Below are positions 31,370-41,869 of a stretch of DNA of 64,000 bases, one piece after another (the stretch's first letter is position 1; every line of letters begins with the position of its first letter). The stretch covers positions 59,332,394 through 59,396,393 of the forward strand of contig OY726574.1 in assembly GCA_963383645.1 (NCBI GenBank), in the 5' to 3' direction. This DNA is from Muscardinus avellanarius (lineage: Eukaryota; Chordata; Mammalia; Rodentia; Gliridae). The notes below the pieces were generated by a model. That model saw only the letters and a program-made list of their open reading frames with translations. It was not told the origin of the DNA and searched no databases. A program made the position numbers and the translations under genes.

Positions 31370-33795
31370 GAACCAAAAGCTTAAAACACAAATACTGAGA
31401 GAGAAAGTTGACTTGACAATTATGAATTTTCACACTGAATTAAATATTAATAGAACATACATCATTTGACACATGGAATGAGTCCTCCCGTTGGGGCACT
31501 TAATATGTGTGAGTCATTTATGAGCATTATTTCTATTTCTTATAACGTCTATGCTAAGAAGGTTTTACTTAACTAGTTTTGCAGAAGAAATTAAGAAAAC
31601 TCAGGTGATTCTCAGAGATCCATCCAGTGCCCACCGGTATCGGAAATGCCCTGGGGCAAGTCTAGCAATTAATTAGAATCCAAGGTGCTCTGGACAGAAC
31701 AGTTAATGTCCTCGTCCTCATCTCTTATTGCACCTCCATATTTTCTCTGTTCTTAAGGCCCTGTAGCCTGAATACAGATGGTTCCGATCTAGAATTGTGT
31801 TCTCCTTTACATGACAATGGTGCGTTCAGGAGCAACTGCACTTGGGCTTTGGGATTGTGACCTTCTTCTAGGCTAGTGATGTGGTGTGACCTCTCAAGAC
31901 GCGGGGCGATGGCTGCGAGCCCCAGGAAGCCACACATGCACTATGTTGCTGAACTCGCATGCTTGGGGGGTCAGGCGCATCGACAGTGCTGTCCACTTAG
32001 GAGGTTTCAAGTTCCCACGGGTTTATCAGGACGTAATCCCACAGCAAATCAAAAAGCACCTGCATCTGCAGACATTCTCATTTTGTGCATGATACTATCT
32101 TACCCACAATGCAACTCAAAAGGAGTCCCCAACATGCAAGGATACAACTATTTTAGGCAGAATGCAAATGTATTTTAACCTGTGGGAGCAATGCTTTTAA
32201 ATCCAACTCCAGCTTATCAAAATGATCTTTGCCCATGCTGACGCCTGATCTTGTCATTTAGCTCCGTGGAATTTTGTGACTATTAAGGACAAAATAATTT
32301 TTTTATTTAAAAGTAAACAAAAGTCACTGATTAAACATTTGCTTGTGCTTGGATTAGTTCTTCTGCATGTGCCACCCTGTACTTTTATGAAGGGGTTACA
32401 GAAGCAGAGATATTTACATGACACAATACCTATCCTTTAAACAGGATTAGACTAGTAATTAAAAGATTGTGTTTCATTTTACAAGTTTTAACATGCAGTG
32501 ACAAACATGACATCATTTTTGCTCATCCTCTCTCTGTGTGATGTAGGGAATCCTGTTTTTATGTTTGTCAATGAGGAAGCCGAGGCTGAGAGGGTCACAA
32601 AGCGTGCAGATCGGCCGGGGAAGGAACAGCTTTCTGATGTGGATGCCGTGTGTGGCCAAGTATTTGCAGGCTGTGGATAGCCAACATCTCTTTCCAGTTT
32701 GCTACAATTATGTAAACTTTATAAATACCATGTGCCAAGATGTATATACATCGATATGACAGCTTTATTACTTAGACCTGTGTACTTTCTCCTATTCCAG
32801 AAGAGGTTTGAGTGTATAACGCTAACCTCATCGTAAGCACTTAATTCCTTATTCTTCAAAACCTCAGTTCTTAATCCTGCCCTGTTCTGTTTCCCCTGCT
32901 CACTCCCCGTGAGCAATGGATTAGTTATGACTATTAGATGGAGGTGGATTTTTCCTCTCAAGTTTGAAGGTTTGTATATTAAAAACTGAAGGCACTTTTT
33001 ATTGCTGGGATGTGGAAACTGGTAGTTTTTTTAAAATAAATTTTTCTCTGCCTGACTTCAAATATTTACTATGCACATAAGACGCAGCTTCATCTTTTCA
33101 TTCTTAAGCACAACAAAGTGTAGAACCGCACACAAAAAATCTCATTTCCTAAAGGTCTGGAGTTTTATCTAAATGGGAAACATTTCAACACCTCCACCTG
33201 CAAATAAACACATGCAGCATCCCATTCGGTACATTGCAGACACACAATAGAAATCAGACAAGAAGCTTCAAAAAGGGGTTCCAGATCAGACAAATCCATC
33301 GGCCCCAAACTAGGCATTCTCTCTCCGATTCCTGGATGCGTTCAGCAGTTTATGGGCATCTTGCCCAGCGTGTCTCGTTTTCTTCCAACCCAATCACTAT
33401 CAGCTTGGCTTCATTCGATTCTGCTTTTGAAAGCTCTGCCCATCTCACGTGTCCACACGCTCATCACTGCAATGAAGAATGCTAATAACTGCAGATTCCT
33501 CCAGCCTCCAAAAGCTCACAATATCCATGTAATTAGACAAACACTGTAGAGGGCGGTGTTTGAAGTTTCCAGATAATTGCCTGTATTTCCACTTTGCCTA
33601 TAAGGATGTGCGTAGGGCTGCCTACTTCTTCCTCACTAGCACCTCCACACAGGTTTGGAACATCCTCCTCTCTCTTCCATCATGGCCTCTTCTCTGATGT
33701 CTCCAGACAATCATTAGTTCCATGGAAAGTTACAGAGCCCCCCACCCTGGGCGCCACCTTGTGATGAGTCTCAAGATGAACAGGATGGAATCTTG
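31370..33795. other. 2.4-kb SINE-free block with one MIR remnant
   Basis: Only a MIR-like CAATGAGGAAGCCGAGGCTG at about 32568-32605 is recognisable. No exon. It could hold conserved noncoding sequence, but I see no single standout segment. Confidence 0.4.
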
Positions 33796-33799
33796 GCTC

Positions 33800-34800
33800 T
33801 CAATCAATATGATGCAGGAATGAACAAGTGCATGGTAAGTGCTGAGACCCAGGAAAGCGCTATTGATGCATGATGGGGAGAGACCGGAGCATGACCAGGG
33901 AGCGCTTCATGAGGGAGGTGGTGTTCCACTAGGGTCCTGAAGACCTGGTACAGGCTTAACATGGAGCCCGGGGCCCGGGGTGGTGGCGCACGCTTGCGAT
34001 CCCAGCATTTGGGAAGCTGAGACAGGAGGATCGTGGCTGGAGGGCAGCCTCAGCTACTTAGCGAGGCCCTTGGCAACGCACCGAGACTCGGCTTCAAAAT
34101 AAAGAATAAGAAAATAGGGCTGGGGGTGAAATTCGGAGGTAGAATGCCCCTGGGTTCCATCCCCAGTACCACAATAAATAAATAAATAAATAAATAAATT
34201 AATTAATTAATTAATTAAAAATGGAGCCAGGGTGGGGAGGGACATTTCCATTGATGGAAATGGGGTCAGAAAAGCCCCTTATTGAGTACACAGGGTATGC
34301 AAAGGGCCATGGAGATAATAACAATATATAGAAGAGCAAATGTGGGGCTTTGGACACAAACATAAGGCAGGCGATCACATCCTTTAGAAAGTAGGAGTGG
34401 TGGGAGGCCTGGAGCAGGGGCTGAGATAGTCAAAGCTACACTGCAAAAGGTCTAAGTCAGAAGAAGAGGTTCAGAATGCAGAACCAGAGTGAGCTGGGTC
34501 ATTACTGCAATGGTCCGAGCAGGAGGCGCCCAGGGTCTGGGCTGGGACTGGTGGTATTGACACAAAGGAAGTCAGAGCAGGAGGTTCTGTGGATCAACGT
34601 GAGAAGACAAAGACCAGGTCTCTCACCTGGGACGTGGCAGTTCTGGGCTAAGGCGGGAAAGTATGGCACTGATGAATCCAGTTTTCGGATGTGTTCAGTA
34701 TGAGAAGATCCGTGAGGGAGAATGACTTGGCAGTTGGAAATATGAGACTAGGTTTCTGATGGAGGCGGAAGAGTTAAGATCCAGATCTGGTCATCCTTCA
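33800..34800 (-). mobile_element. L2 LINE remnant, antisense, interrupted by a SINE
   Basis: Plus-strand landmarks in antisense-L2 order are GGAGGTGGTGTTCCACTAGG with TCCTGAAG, then TATGCAAAGGGCCATGGAG, ATTACTGCAATGGTCCGAGC, TTTTCGGATGTGTTCAGTAT and ACTTGGCAGTTGGAAATATG. Highly diverged. Confidence 0.6.
33972..34219 (+). mobile_element. B1-dID SINE with (AAAT)n/(AATT)n tail
   Basis: GCCCGGGGTGGTGGCGCACG through CATCCCCAGTACCAC, then AAAT and AATT repeats (34174-34219). Short direct repeats ATGGAGCC lie on both sides. Confidence 0.93.
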
Positions 34801-35015
34801 TCCAGCCAAATGGCATGCCTGGTTCTAGAAACCAGTGGCTTGTTGCTGGGGCAACTAACCCCAAAGCCAGGTGCCAGGTGCCAGGTACGTGCATTTTGCC
34901 TCTTACCTTACTTCTTATGCCCACCATAGGGATGAGGACCACTTGGTGTCAGGAGTGAGCTGTTCAAGTTCCAGACCATCCTCATTTCCCTACCTCACTA
35001 TGAACCAGTGGCTCT

Positions 35016-35210
35016 CAGCCAGGTGTGATGGCCCAAACCCGTCATCCCAGCACATGGCAGGCTGAGATGGAGGATCACAGGTTCAAGACCAGCCGTAGCA
35101 ACTTAGTGAGCCCCTCCGCAACCTAGCAAGACCCTGGGTCAAAAATATAATAGGGCTAGTAGTATAGCTTAGAGAAGGAACACCCTTGAATGTAATCCTC
35201 AGTCACGCAC
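35016..35210 (+). mobile_element. B1-dID SINE, diverged
   Basis: AGCCAGGTGTGATGGCCCAA, GGTCAAAAATATAATAGGGC, ATGTAATCCTCAGTCACG. Confidence 0.85.
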
Positions 35211-35566
35211 ACAGGCACGTGTGTTCACAGGCACGTACGGGCACACACACATAGGCTCCTGAGTCGTGACTTCTTCCTGCTGGATTCTGACCCTTTTGTT
35301 AGTGATGAACTGTGAGACCCTGAGCGGGACAGTGTGTGCTGGACACACACCGGCCAGCTTTTACATAACACCACACACACATAACACCACCACAACCACG
35401 AATCCTCCTGAATAAACCCTCACATGCTACTCAGCGAGTTATGAAATAAAAGAGTTTCTTCTCTTCAGCAAGAGGGAGGTGGCTACTTTGATTTCTATAT
35501 TGTGGTTACTTCTACTTCCAAAACAAATGGTTTCTAATTGCTACGGCTCAGTACCTTCCAAAATAT
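35211..35566. other. unannotated sequence
   Basis: Contains short CA-rich stretches. No gene signal. Confidence 0.4.
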
Positions 35567-35567
35567 C

Positions 35568-35627
35568 TTCTTCTCTTCTCTTCCCTTCCCTTCCCTTCCC
35601 TTCCCTTCCCTTCTCTTCTCTTCTCTT

Positions 35628-35683
<56 letters not shown>

Positions 35684-35684
35684 A
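35568..35684. repeat. (TTCTC)n/(TTCCC)n-(CT)n microsatellite
   Basis: Pentamer arrays followed by CT. This is the tail side of the minus-strand SINE at 35688. Confidence 0.95.
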
Positions 35685-35687
35685 TTG

Positions 35688-35872
35688 TAGATTAAACTGA
35701 GGTGGTGTGTTCTGCCTCTAAGCTAAACCCTAGCCCTCTATTATTATAGAGGAAACAGGGTCTCAGTTGCTGAGGGCCTCACTAAGATGCTAAGGCTGGC
35801 CTTGAACCTGCAACCTTTCTATCTGAGCCTTCCAAGTAGTAGGGTTACAAGAGTGTCCCATCATGCCCAACT
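35688..35872 (-). mobile_element. B1-dID SINE, old
   Basis: TGTAGATTAAACTGAGGTGG through CCCATCATGCCCAACT. Confidence 0.82.
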
Positions 35873-35966
35873 AATGATCAGACTTCTTAATTAACAATTC
35901 TTAGTTAACAGTCTTAATCTCCAGCTCATATATATGAAATTTAGATCCCTAGGATGGATACATGCA

Positions 35967-35987
35967 CACACACATAACACACACACA

Positions 35988-36030
<43 letters not shown>
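35967..36030. repeat. (CA)n imperfect microsatellite
   Basis: CA run with ATAAC and ATAC interruptions. Confidence 0.93.
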
Positions 36031-36032
<2 letters not shown>

Positions 36033-36085
36033 TCCCCCCTGGGAAGGGATCTGAATTATATAGATTTGATGTATACATATATTTT

Positions 36086-36287
36086 TTATGATACTGGGTA
36101 TGGAACTCAGGGGTATTTTACCTCTAAGCTACACCCCCAGCCTTATTTTTTATTCTTTATTTTGAAACAGGGTCTCACCAAGTTGCAAAGGGCCTTACTA
36201 AGTAGCTGAGGCTGTCTGCTAACCTTGATCCTCCTGTCTCAGTCTCCAGAATGCTGGGATTACAAGCATGCGCCACCATACCCGGCT
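36086..36287 (-). mobile_element. B1-dID SINE
   Basis: TATGATACTGGGTATGGAAC through CGCCACCATACCCGGCT. TTGATGTATACATAT (36066-36080) and TTGATGTAGACATAT (36287-36301) are the target-site duplication. Confidence 0.94.
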
Positions 36288-36327
36288 TGATGTAGACATA
36301 TTTATATATTTAATTGATTTATATATT

Positions 36328-36508
36328 TTTTGGTACTGAGAATTGAACCCAGAAGCACTGTACATCTGAGCTATACCTTCAGTCTTCTTTTACTTTTTAT
36401 TTTGAATTACAGTCTCACTAAATTGCTGAGGCTGGCCTCAAGCTTCAATCTTCCTGTCTCAGCCTCCCAAGCACTGGAATTACAGGCAGATGCCATCAAG
36501 CTCAGATA
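36328..36508 (-). mobile_element. B1-dID SINE, older
   Basis: TTTGGTACTGAGAATTGAAC through GCAGATGCCATCAAGCTCA. Confidence 0.88.
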
Positions 36509-36509
36509 A

Positions 36510-37254
36510 CTGCATTTTTAACCCAAAATGAACCTTCCTACATTCTCCCTCCACTCCTCCTACCTCCCCAACCCCTGGTAAACACTTCTAAGTGACCCAC
36601 ATGTTTAGCTTCCATGTATGGGGGAGAAGGTCCAGCATTTGTGGAAGTCTTATCTTTTCAGCTGTGTTTTTTGCTCTCTCTTCTTGGCTACATCAGCTCT
36701 GACTCAGAAAATTCTACGCTCCCGTGTGCTACGTCTCACTCTTGCCTTCCACATGTCTCAGATAACTCAGAAGTCATAAATTAATTCTCACAGGGCGGTA
36801 GGTGAAAATTAGTATTCTCCCTACGGGCTACCCCAAGTACACGGTGACTCACCCCACTTCCTGGGCCTTCTCAACCATCCATGGCTCCACTGTCGTCTCT
36901 GACAATCCTACAAAAGTCAGGCCCCGTTTTAGGCTTGGGGATCTCTCCCCAAAGAAAGCACGCCTACTTTTAGGACAAAAAGCAATTCGGGGCTTTGGGT
37001 GGTATAAAGAATCTGTGGTTCTTTGGTTTGGAGGCAAGAAACAGAGACATACAGAGGGTGTTTGTGGGTGCACAAGAGAGAAGGCCAAGCTCAACAGAGG
37101 AACCCGAAAGGAAGGAGTCGGCAGGCCCGCCACCTTTGGGGACCTTCTTGTTAGCCTTAGTACATGGACCTCCAGGGAGCACCTCTGTACCTTCAACTCC
37201 AAAAGCACCATCCTGTGTGAAACCTCCCTTGCTGCCGTTGGACCAAAGTAGGGG
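36510..37254. other. unannotated block open in several frames
   Basis: Between 36802 and 37298 frames of 149 codons are open on both strands, with two further shorter frames. No domain is recognisable and no initiation or splice context supports any one of them. A donor-like GGGTGAGTCACC exists on the minus strand near 36850, without a convincing acceptor partner. Confidence 0.35.
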
Positions 37255-37430
37255 TGCACTTTGCTAAGATCACTCCACTTGCTCACCTTCCTGTACAATC
37301 ATGCCCAAATCACAATGTGTCCTTTCTTTTGGGCGCATCAACTAAAACATGAGCTCCGTGTGGGCAGAGACCACGATGTGTTCATCCATGCGTTCCAAGC
37401 ACTTGAATAGTAAACTGTCTAGAATGGAAT
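37255..37430 (+). mobile_element. L2 3'-end remnant
   Basis: AAACATGAGCTCCGTGTGGG+CAGAGACC and AATAGTAAACTGTCTAGAAT resemble the L2 3' end (gene-like phrase for 'stop, size, use' region). Confidence 0.42.
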
Positions 37431-37624
37431 AGAGTATGTCTGAAAGCAGTGAGCGCCCCCTTTCTGGAGGCCTCAACCAGAGACTGCTGTAGAGGGGTGT
37501 AACGTAACCGCGCATACAGCTCTGTTAGTCTGTTACTTCACTTTTTTTTTCTGATGGCTTAAGTGCCTCCCTCCATATTTGAAGCAATTCCACCAGTCCC
37601 AAAGAGTCTAAAAATATATGTGTC

Positions 37625-37822
37625 TGTTGGGCATTGTAGCACACGCCTGCAATCCCAGTACTTGGGAGGCTGAGACAGAGGATCACAGGTTCAAAGCCAG
37701 TCTCAGCAATTTGGCAAACCCATCAGCAACTTTGTGAGACCCTGTTTCAAAATTAAAACTAGGGCTTGGGGTAGTTCAGAAGTAAACTAGTTCAGAAGTA
37801 AAATGTCCCTGGGTTCAATCCC

Positions 37823-37826
<4 letters not shown>
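37625..37826 (+). mobile_element. B1-dID SINE with a 17-bp internal duplication
   Basis: TGTTGGGCATTGTAGCACAC through GGTTCAATCCCC. The block AGTTCAGAAGTAAA occurs twice in the dID half (37773 and 37790). Confidence 0.88.

Positions 37827-37872
<46 letters not shown>
37826..37872. repeat. (CA)n microsatellite
   Basis: About 23 units, tail of the SINE upstream. Confidence 0.95.
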
Positions 37873-37874
<2 letters not shown>

Positions 37875-38549
37875 ATACTAAATAATGTACACTAGTCCTC
37901 AGAATGATAAGTAAGCACTAATATTCTGATTTAATTATGATTAGTCCTAGAAATTATTAAATGTGTTTTCAGGTCAAAAGTTTCTAGAGATAAGTGCCAG
38001 TCTGAGGATGCTTGTTGAATACCTAGGTGTGCCAGACTCTGGAAATTAAAGGATGAGACAGTCCTAGGGACAGAGGTCTAGGTAGGGTTTCAGGTTCATA
38101 GATGCTTCTGCAGAGACGACTTCCCAAGACTGTCTTTGTCTTCCTTGGTAACCAGGCTACAGAGGGGCTCCCCCACCCTCAAATTCCAACTGGTGGTCCC
38201 GCTGGAAATGTGGAGGGCCAATAAGGGAAAGTGACGGAGCGGGAAGGTCATTCAGAGCCAACCTGCACTTAGGTAAAAGTGTGTAAAGTTAGGCGCACCT
38301 GCTCGCCCACCCTAACCCCCAGCCCCACAGGCAACAACTTCAGCTTGGGGTGGGCAGATCTTGCCTGGCCCTGCAGGAACCCTCACAAGAAGCTCTCACC
38401 AGGGTCCCAACGCAGACCCCGCTCTGCCAGATTAGAGGCTGTTCTATTCAAATGGAATTTAGATCTAAACCACAGTTCGATTTGGGATTTACAGCCGCTT
38501 CCGCTTGCTTTGATTCACTGCGGGGATCCCGGCTCTCTCCAGGCCGTCG
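37875..38549. other. unique sequence flanking the CpG island
   Basis: Gradual rise in GC content towards the island. No exon identified. Confidence 0.4.
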
Positions 38550-38840
38550 TAATCCAGGGCACCCCAGAGGCCATTACTCAGTCGCCCACCGGCGGGAGGT
38601 GGGGGAGGCCGGGCGTTCTGGCCCCAGGACCCGGGGCAGGGCGCAGCTCCTCCCGTGGCCTGGGGGCCCCGTGGCGTTCCCGCCGCCCTTCCCGGACTGT
38701 GCGGGCCGCCACATCTCCCGTCTTCTGCGCGCGGCCCTCGCTCCCAGGAGCATTTCGCCGCCAGCGCCCGGGCTTGCCAGGCTCCGAGGCCGCCGGCCGG
38801 CGAGCGCAGAAGGAAAGTGAAAGCCGCGGAGGACGGGCAG

Positions 38841-39620
38841 GGAGGAGAGAGAGGAGAGGAGAGGAGAGGAGAGGAGAGGAGAGGAGAGGAGAGGAGAGGA
38901 GAGGAGAGGAGAGAGGAGAGGAGAGGAGAGGAGAGGAGAGGAGAGGAGAGAAAGGAGAGGAGAGGAGAGGAGAGAAAGGAGAGGAGAGGAGAGGAGAGAA
39001 AGGAGAGGAGAGGAGAGGAGAGGAGAGGAGAGGAGAGGAGAGAGGAGAGGAGAGGAGAGGAGAGAAAGGAGAGGAGAGGAGAGGAGAGGAGAGGAAAGGA
39101 GAGGAGAGGGGAGGAGGAGAGGAGAGAAAGGAGAGGAGAGGAGAGAAAGGAGAGGAGAGGAGAGGAGAGAAAGGAGAGGAGAGGAGAGGAGAGGAGAGGA
39201 GAGAAGAGGAGAGGAGAGGAGAGGAGAGGAGAGGAGAGGAGAGAGGAGAGGAGAGGAGAGGAGAGGAGAGAGGAGAGGAGAGGAGAGGAGAGGAGAGGAG
39301 AGAGGGGAGGAGAGAAGAGGAGAGAGGAGAGGAGAGGAGAGGAGAGGAGAGGAGAGAGGAGAGGAGAGGAGAGGAGAGGAGAGGAGAGAGGAGAGGAGAG
39401 GAGAGGAGAGGAGAGGAGAGGAGAGGAGAGGAGAGGAGAGAGAGGAGAGGAGAGAAAGGAGAGGAGAGGAGAGGAGAGGAGAGAAGAGAGGAGAGGAGAG
39501 GAGAGAAAGAGGAGGAGAGGAGAAGGGAGGGGAGGGAAAAGAAGGGGAGGAGAGGGGAGCAGAGGAAAGGAGAGGGGGGCAGAGGAGAGGGGAGGAGAGG
39601 GGGGCAGAGGAGAGCAGAGG
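38841..39620 (+). repeat. (GGAGA)n polypurine tandem array, about 780 bp
   Basis: Almost uninterrupted purine strand built of GGAGA pentamers with GAGAAAGGA, GAGAGGA and GGGGAGG variants that recur periodically. Mirror-symmetric polypurine DNA of this kind can form triplex (H-DNA). On the minus strand, the inferred transcript strand, it reads (UCUCC)n, a pyrimidine-tract-protein-like motif. The Arg/Glu/Gly and Ser/Leu/Pro frames across it are artefacts. Confidence 0.97.
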
Positions 39621-40083
39621 CCCCCAGCCCAGCGGCGGGCAGCGCGCGGCGCAGACCGGCTCTCAACTTGCAGAGTAACTCCGGGGCTGCGAGCCCGCCG
39701 CAGCCGGCACGCCCTCCCTCCCCCCGCCCGGCACCAGCTCCCCTGCGGCGGCCCCCGCTCGCCGGCTCCGAGCGGGCAGGGTGCGCCAGGGCAGCTCGGA
39801 GCCCGAGTCCGCTCCCCGGGCACTCGAGGCCTCCGGGGGCGCGGGCCCACCTCGCCAGGCTGCGGGAGGCGCGCGCGGGGCGGCCGCGCTGCCCTGGATT
39901 TCCAAACCAGCCTCGATCGCCTCCCGGGCGCCCGGCCCGCGGATGCCCGTCTGCCGGCGCGCGGAGTGGAGGGCGGCGGAGCGGAGCGGAGTCTCAGGGC
40001 GGCAGCTGCGCCGCTGGCGGCCCGGGCGCCGGGGCTCTGCGGCTCGGTGGGGCAGCGGGAGCGGGCTCCCTGCCTCCCGGACA

Positions 40084-40134
40084 CGGGCACACTCACACAC
40101 GCGCACACACGCGCGCACACGCGCGCACACACAG
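40084..40134. repeat. CACACGCG-type alternating purine-pyrimidine run
   Basis: ACACACGCGCACACACGCGC and similar within the CpG island. Strict alternation with CG steps favours Z-DNA. It yields Thr/His/Ala repeat frames that are not coding. Confidence 0.9.
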
Positions 40135-40835
40135 CGTCCAGCGCCCCGCGCGCGCCGAGCTGCAGCGCGGAGGTCGGAGCCGCGGGCCACTTGGAGGCGG
40201 GACGCAGGGGCTGCCGCGCCGGCTGGGGGCAGCGGGTCCCCGCCGAGGCTCGCACCTCCCTGGGAGACTCCCCGACCCCCCCGGGGCGAGAAAGGGCCGC
40301 TTCCCAGACCGCGCTCCCGGGGCCGGCGGCCGGCGCTGCGAGGGCGCGGGGTGGATGCCCGGGCGCCCTGGACCAGCAGCCGCGCTCCCACCCGGCGCCT
40401 CGGGGACCCACCGAGCCGCAGCCGCAGCCCCGCCGCGCGCCGGCCGGCACCGAGTCTCCGCGGCGGGCGGGCGGGCGGAGGCGGAGTTGCCGAGCAGAGG
40501 GATGACGTCCTCTCGAGCCTCGGGCTCCGAGGGACCGAGATTCGCGTGCTCGCCGGCCGGCTGCTGGCCCGGGGCTCGCCCGCCCCCCCGCCCGCTGCGG
40601 CCCCCGGCCCGCGAGAGCCAGGCGCAAGCCCGGGGGTGCCAGCCCAGGACGCCGTGCCCATCCTCGGCGGGCCCCGGGGGCCGCCCCCGGCCCGGCCGGC
40701 CTCGCCCCTTCCTCGCGCTTCCCCATCGACCTCGAGCCAAGGGCAGGCGCCCGCTCCCGGCCCCGGCCCGCGGGGAGAGCCAGCGTCCCGGCCTGCGCCC
40801 CCTGCCCAGAAGGACGGGCCCCGGGAAGGAACGGC

Positions 40836-40846
40836 GCTCACCTGGG
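40836..40846 (-). other. candidate splice donor CCCAG|GTGAGC
   Basis: Plus-strand GCTCACCTGGG. Positions -3 to +6 are CAG|GTGAGC, close to the mammalian consensus. Exon side is at 40842 and higher. Confidence 0.6.
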
Positions 40847-41150
40847 TCGCAGGAGCCTCCCTCGCCGGCTCCTCCCGGAGCCGGATCCCAGCCCCCAGGC
40901 TCAACCGTCCTCCGATGGGGGGATCTTAAAAATTAAGAAAAAGTAGCCAAGAGCAGAGCGAGGTAGCGCAGCCCAGAGCCCCTGCACCGCGGTTCTTTTC
41001 TTCGGTTTCTCCGGGGTCCGATCTCCAACTCGGCGGGCGGGGACGGGGCCGCCAGACCCCGGCTCCTCCGCGGCGGCGGCGGCTGCACCTCCAAGTTGCC
41101 ACCTGCAGCGCGCGCCGGGCGCTGTGACAGCCCGCCGCCCGGCCGCCGGC
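40842..41150 (-). other. candidate noncoding first exon (5' UTR) of an unidentified gene
   Basis: On the minus strand the segment ends CTGCGACCCAG at 40842 and is followed by GTGAGC, a consensus donor. I find no ATG between the GC boxes near 41.2 kb and the donor, which fits a 5' UTR exon whose start codon is in a later exon. A T-rich block (minus CTACTTTTTCTTAATTTTTA) sits within it. The transcription start is not determined, so the upstream edge is a guess. Without transcript data the gene cannot be named. Confidence 0.5.
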
Positions 41151-41177
41151 CCGCCCCGCTGCGCCGTTGGCTGGCCC

Positions 41178-41216
41178 GCTCCGCCCCGCCCCGCGCCCGC
41201 CCCGCCGCGCCCCGCA
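41178..41216 (-). promoter_or_regulatory. cluster of SP1-type GC boxes
   Basis: Plus strand CCGCCCCGCCCCGCG and CCGCCCCGCC, that is GGGGCGGGGCGG on the minus strand, at least three overlapping boxes. The location just upstream of the candidate exon fits a TATA-less CpG promoter firing leftwards. Confidence 0.6.
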
Positions 41217-41299
41217 CCCTGGGGCTCCTTCCGGGCCTCCCGGTCCAGAGCCGGCCAGCTGTGCAGTGTGCAGGCAGGGGAGAACCCGCGCAGACAGAC

Positions 41300-41303
<4 letters not shown>

Positions 41304-41357
<54 letters not shown>
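41304..41357. repeat. (CA)n microsatellite upstream of the promoter
   Basis: About 26 perfect CA units, less than 100 bp upstream of the GC boxes when read on the minus strand. Not attached to a SINE, unlike most CA runs here. Confidence 0.95.
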
Positions 41358-41359
<2 letters not shown>

Positions 41360-41705
41360 TGTTGGGAGGAATTGGAGGTAGGGAGGATTTGCTAGCGTTA
41401 ACTTTTGACAATCTGTAAAGAGTTAACGTCCTAGTAGCAAAGCCCAGGGAATGTGTGTGGGCCCCGGAGAGTGGTTTGGGGTGATACCTTTAAGTTTTTC
41501 CTAAACGTTACAAGTACAGCAGCCCTCAGCCCCCAGCATCCTCAAAGTCACCCACCCCTGCGCTTGGAGTTTCGGGTCTGAAGGTCCACAGCCAGTGAGG
41601 GAGCCTCAGACTAGCTCAATTCTGCGCCTGCCAAACGCCTGCACCTGTGCCTGCAAGTGCAAGGCCCCTGTGCTTTGCACATCTCTTTAGCGTTTATTTA
41701 TTTAT
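41360..41705. other. unannotated sequence flanking the island
   Basis: No gene or repeat recognised. Confidence 0.4.
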
Positions 41706-41707
41706 TC

Positions 41708-41858
41708 ATTGTGGTTCTGGGGATCGAATCTAGGGGCATTCTGCTTCTGAGATATATATATTATTTTGGAAGAAGGCTGTAGTTGCTGAGGCTGGCCACA
41801 AACCTGCAATCCTCCTGTCTCAGCCTCCCAAGTACTGGGATTACAAGTGTCACACTTG
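41708..41858 (-). mobile_element. B1-dID SINE, short internal deletion
   Basis: TGTGGTTCTGGGGATCGAAT through GTACTGGGATTACAAGTGTC. The first SINE after more than 3.8 kb, marking the edge of the SINE-depleted promoter region. Confidence 0.85.
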
Positions 41859-41869
41859 CGCTCTTTTTG

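Larger units (their letters stand above)
38550..41260. promoter_or_regulatory. CpG island
   Basis: Very high CpG density at 38550-38830 and 39640-41260, interrupted by a purine tandem array. It carries many GC boxes, a CRE-like TGACGTCC at 40503-40510 and no SINE. Islands of this size nearly always mark promoters of housekeeping or developmental genes. The long frames open here on both strands (up to 885 codons) arise from GC richness and the array, not from coding. Confidence 0.9.

Noticed and set aside
38279..40936. An 885-codon plus-strand frame and overlapping 745-, 616- and 413-codon frames on both strands
   Set aside because: They run through the (GGAGA)n array and CpG-rich DNA where stops are rare. 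Four mutually exclusive frames are open, composition is low-complexity, and no domain or initiation context supports any of them.
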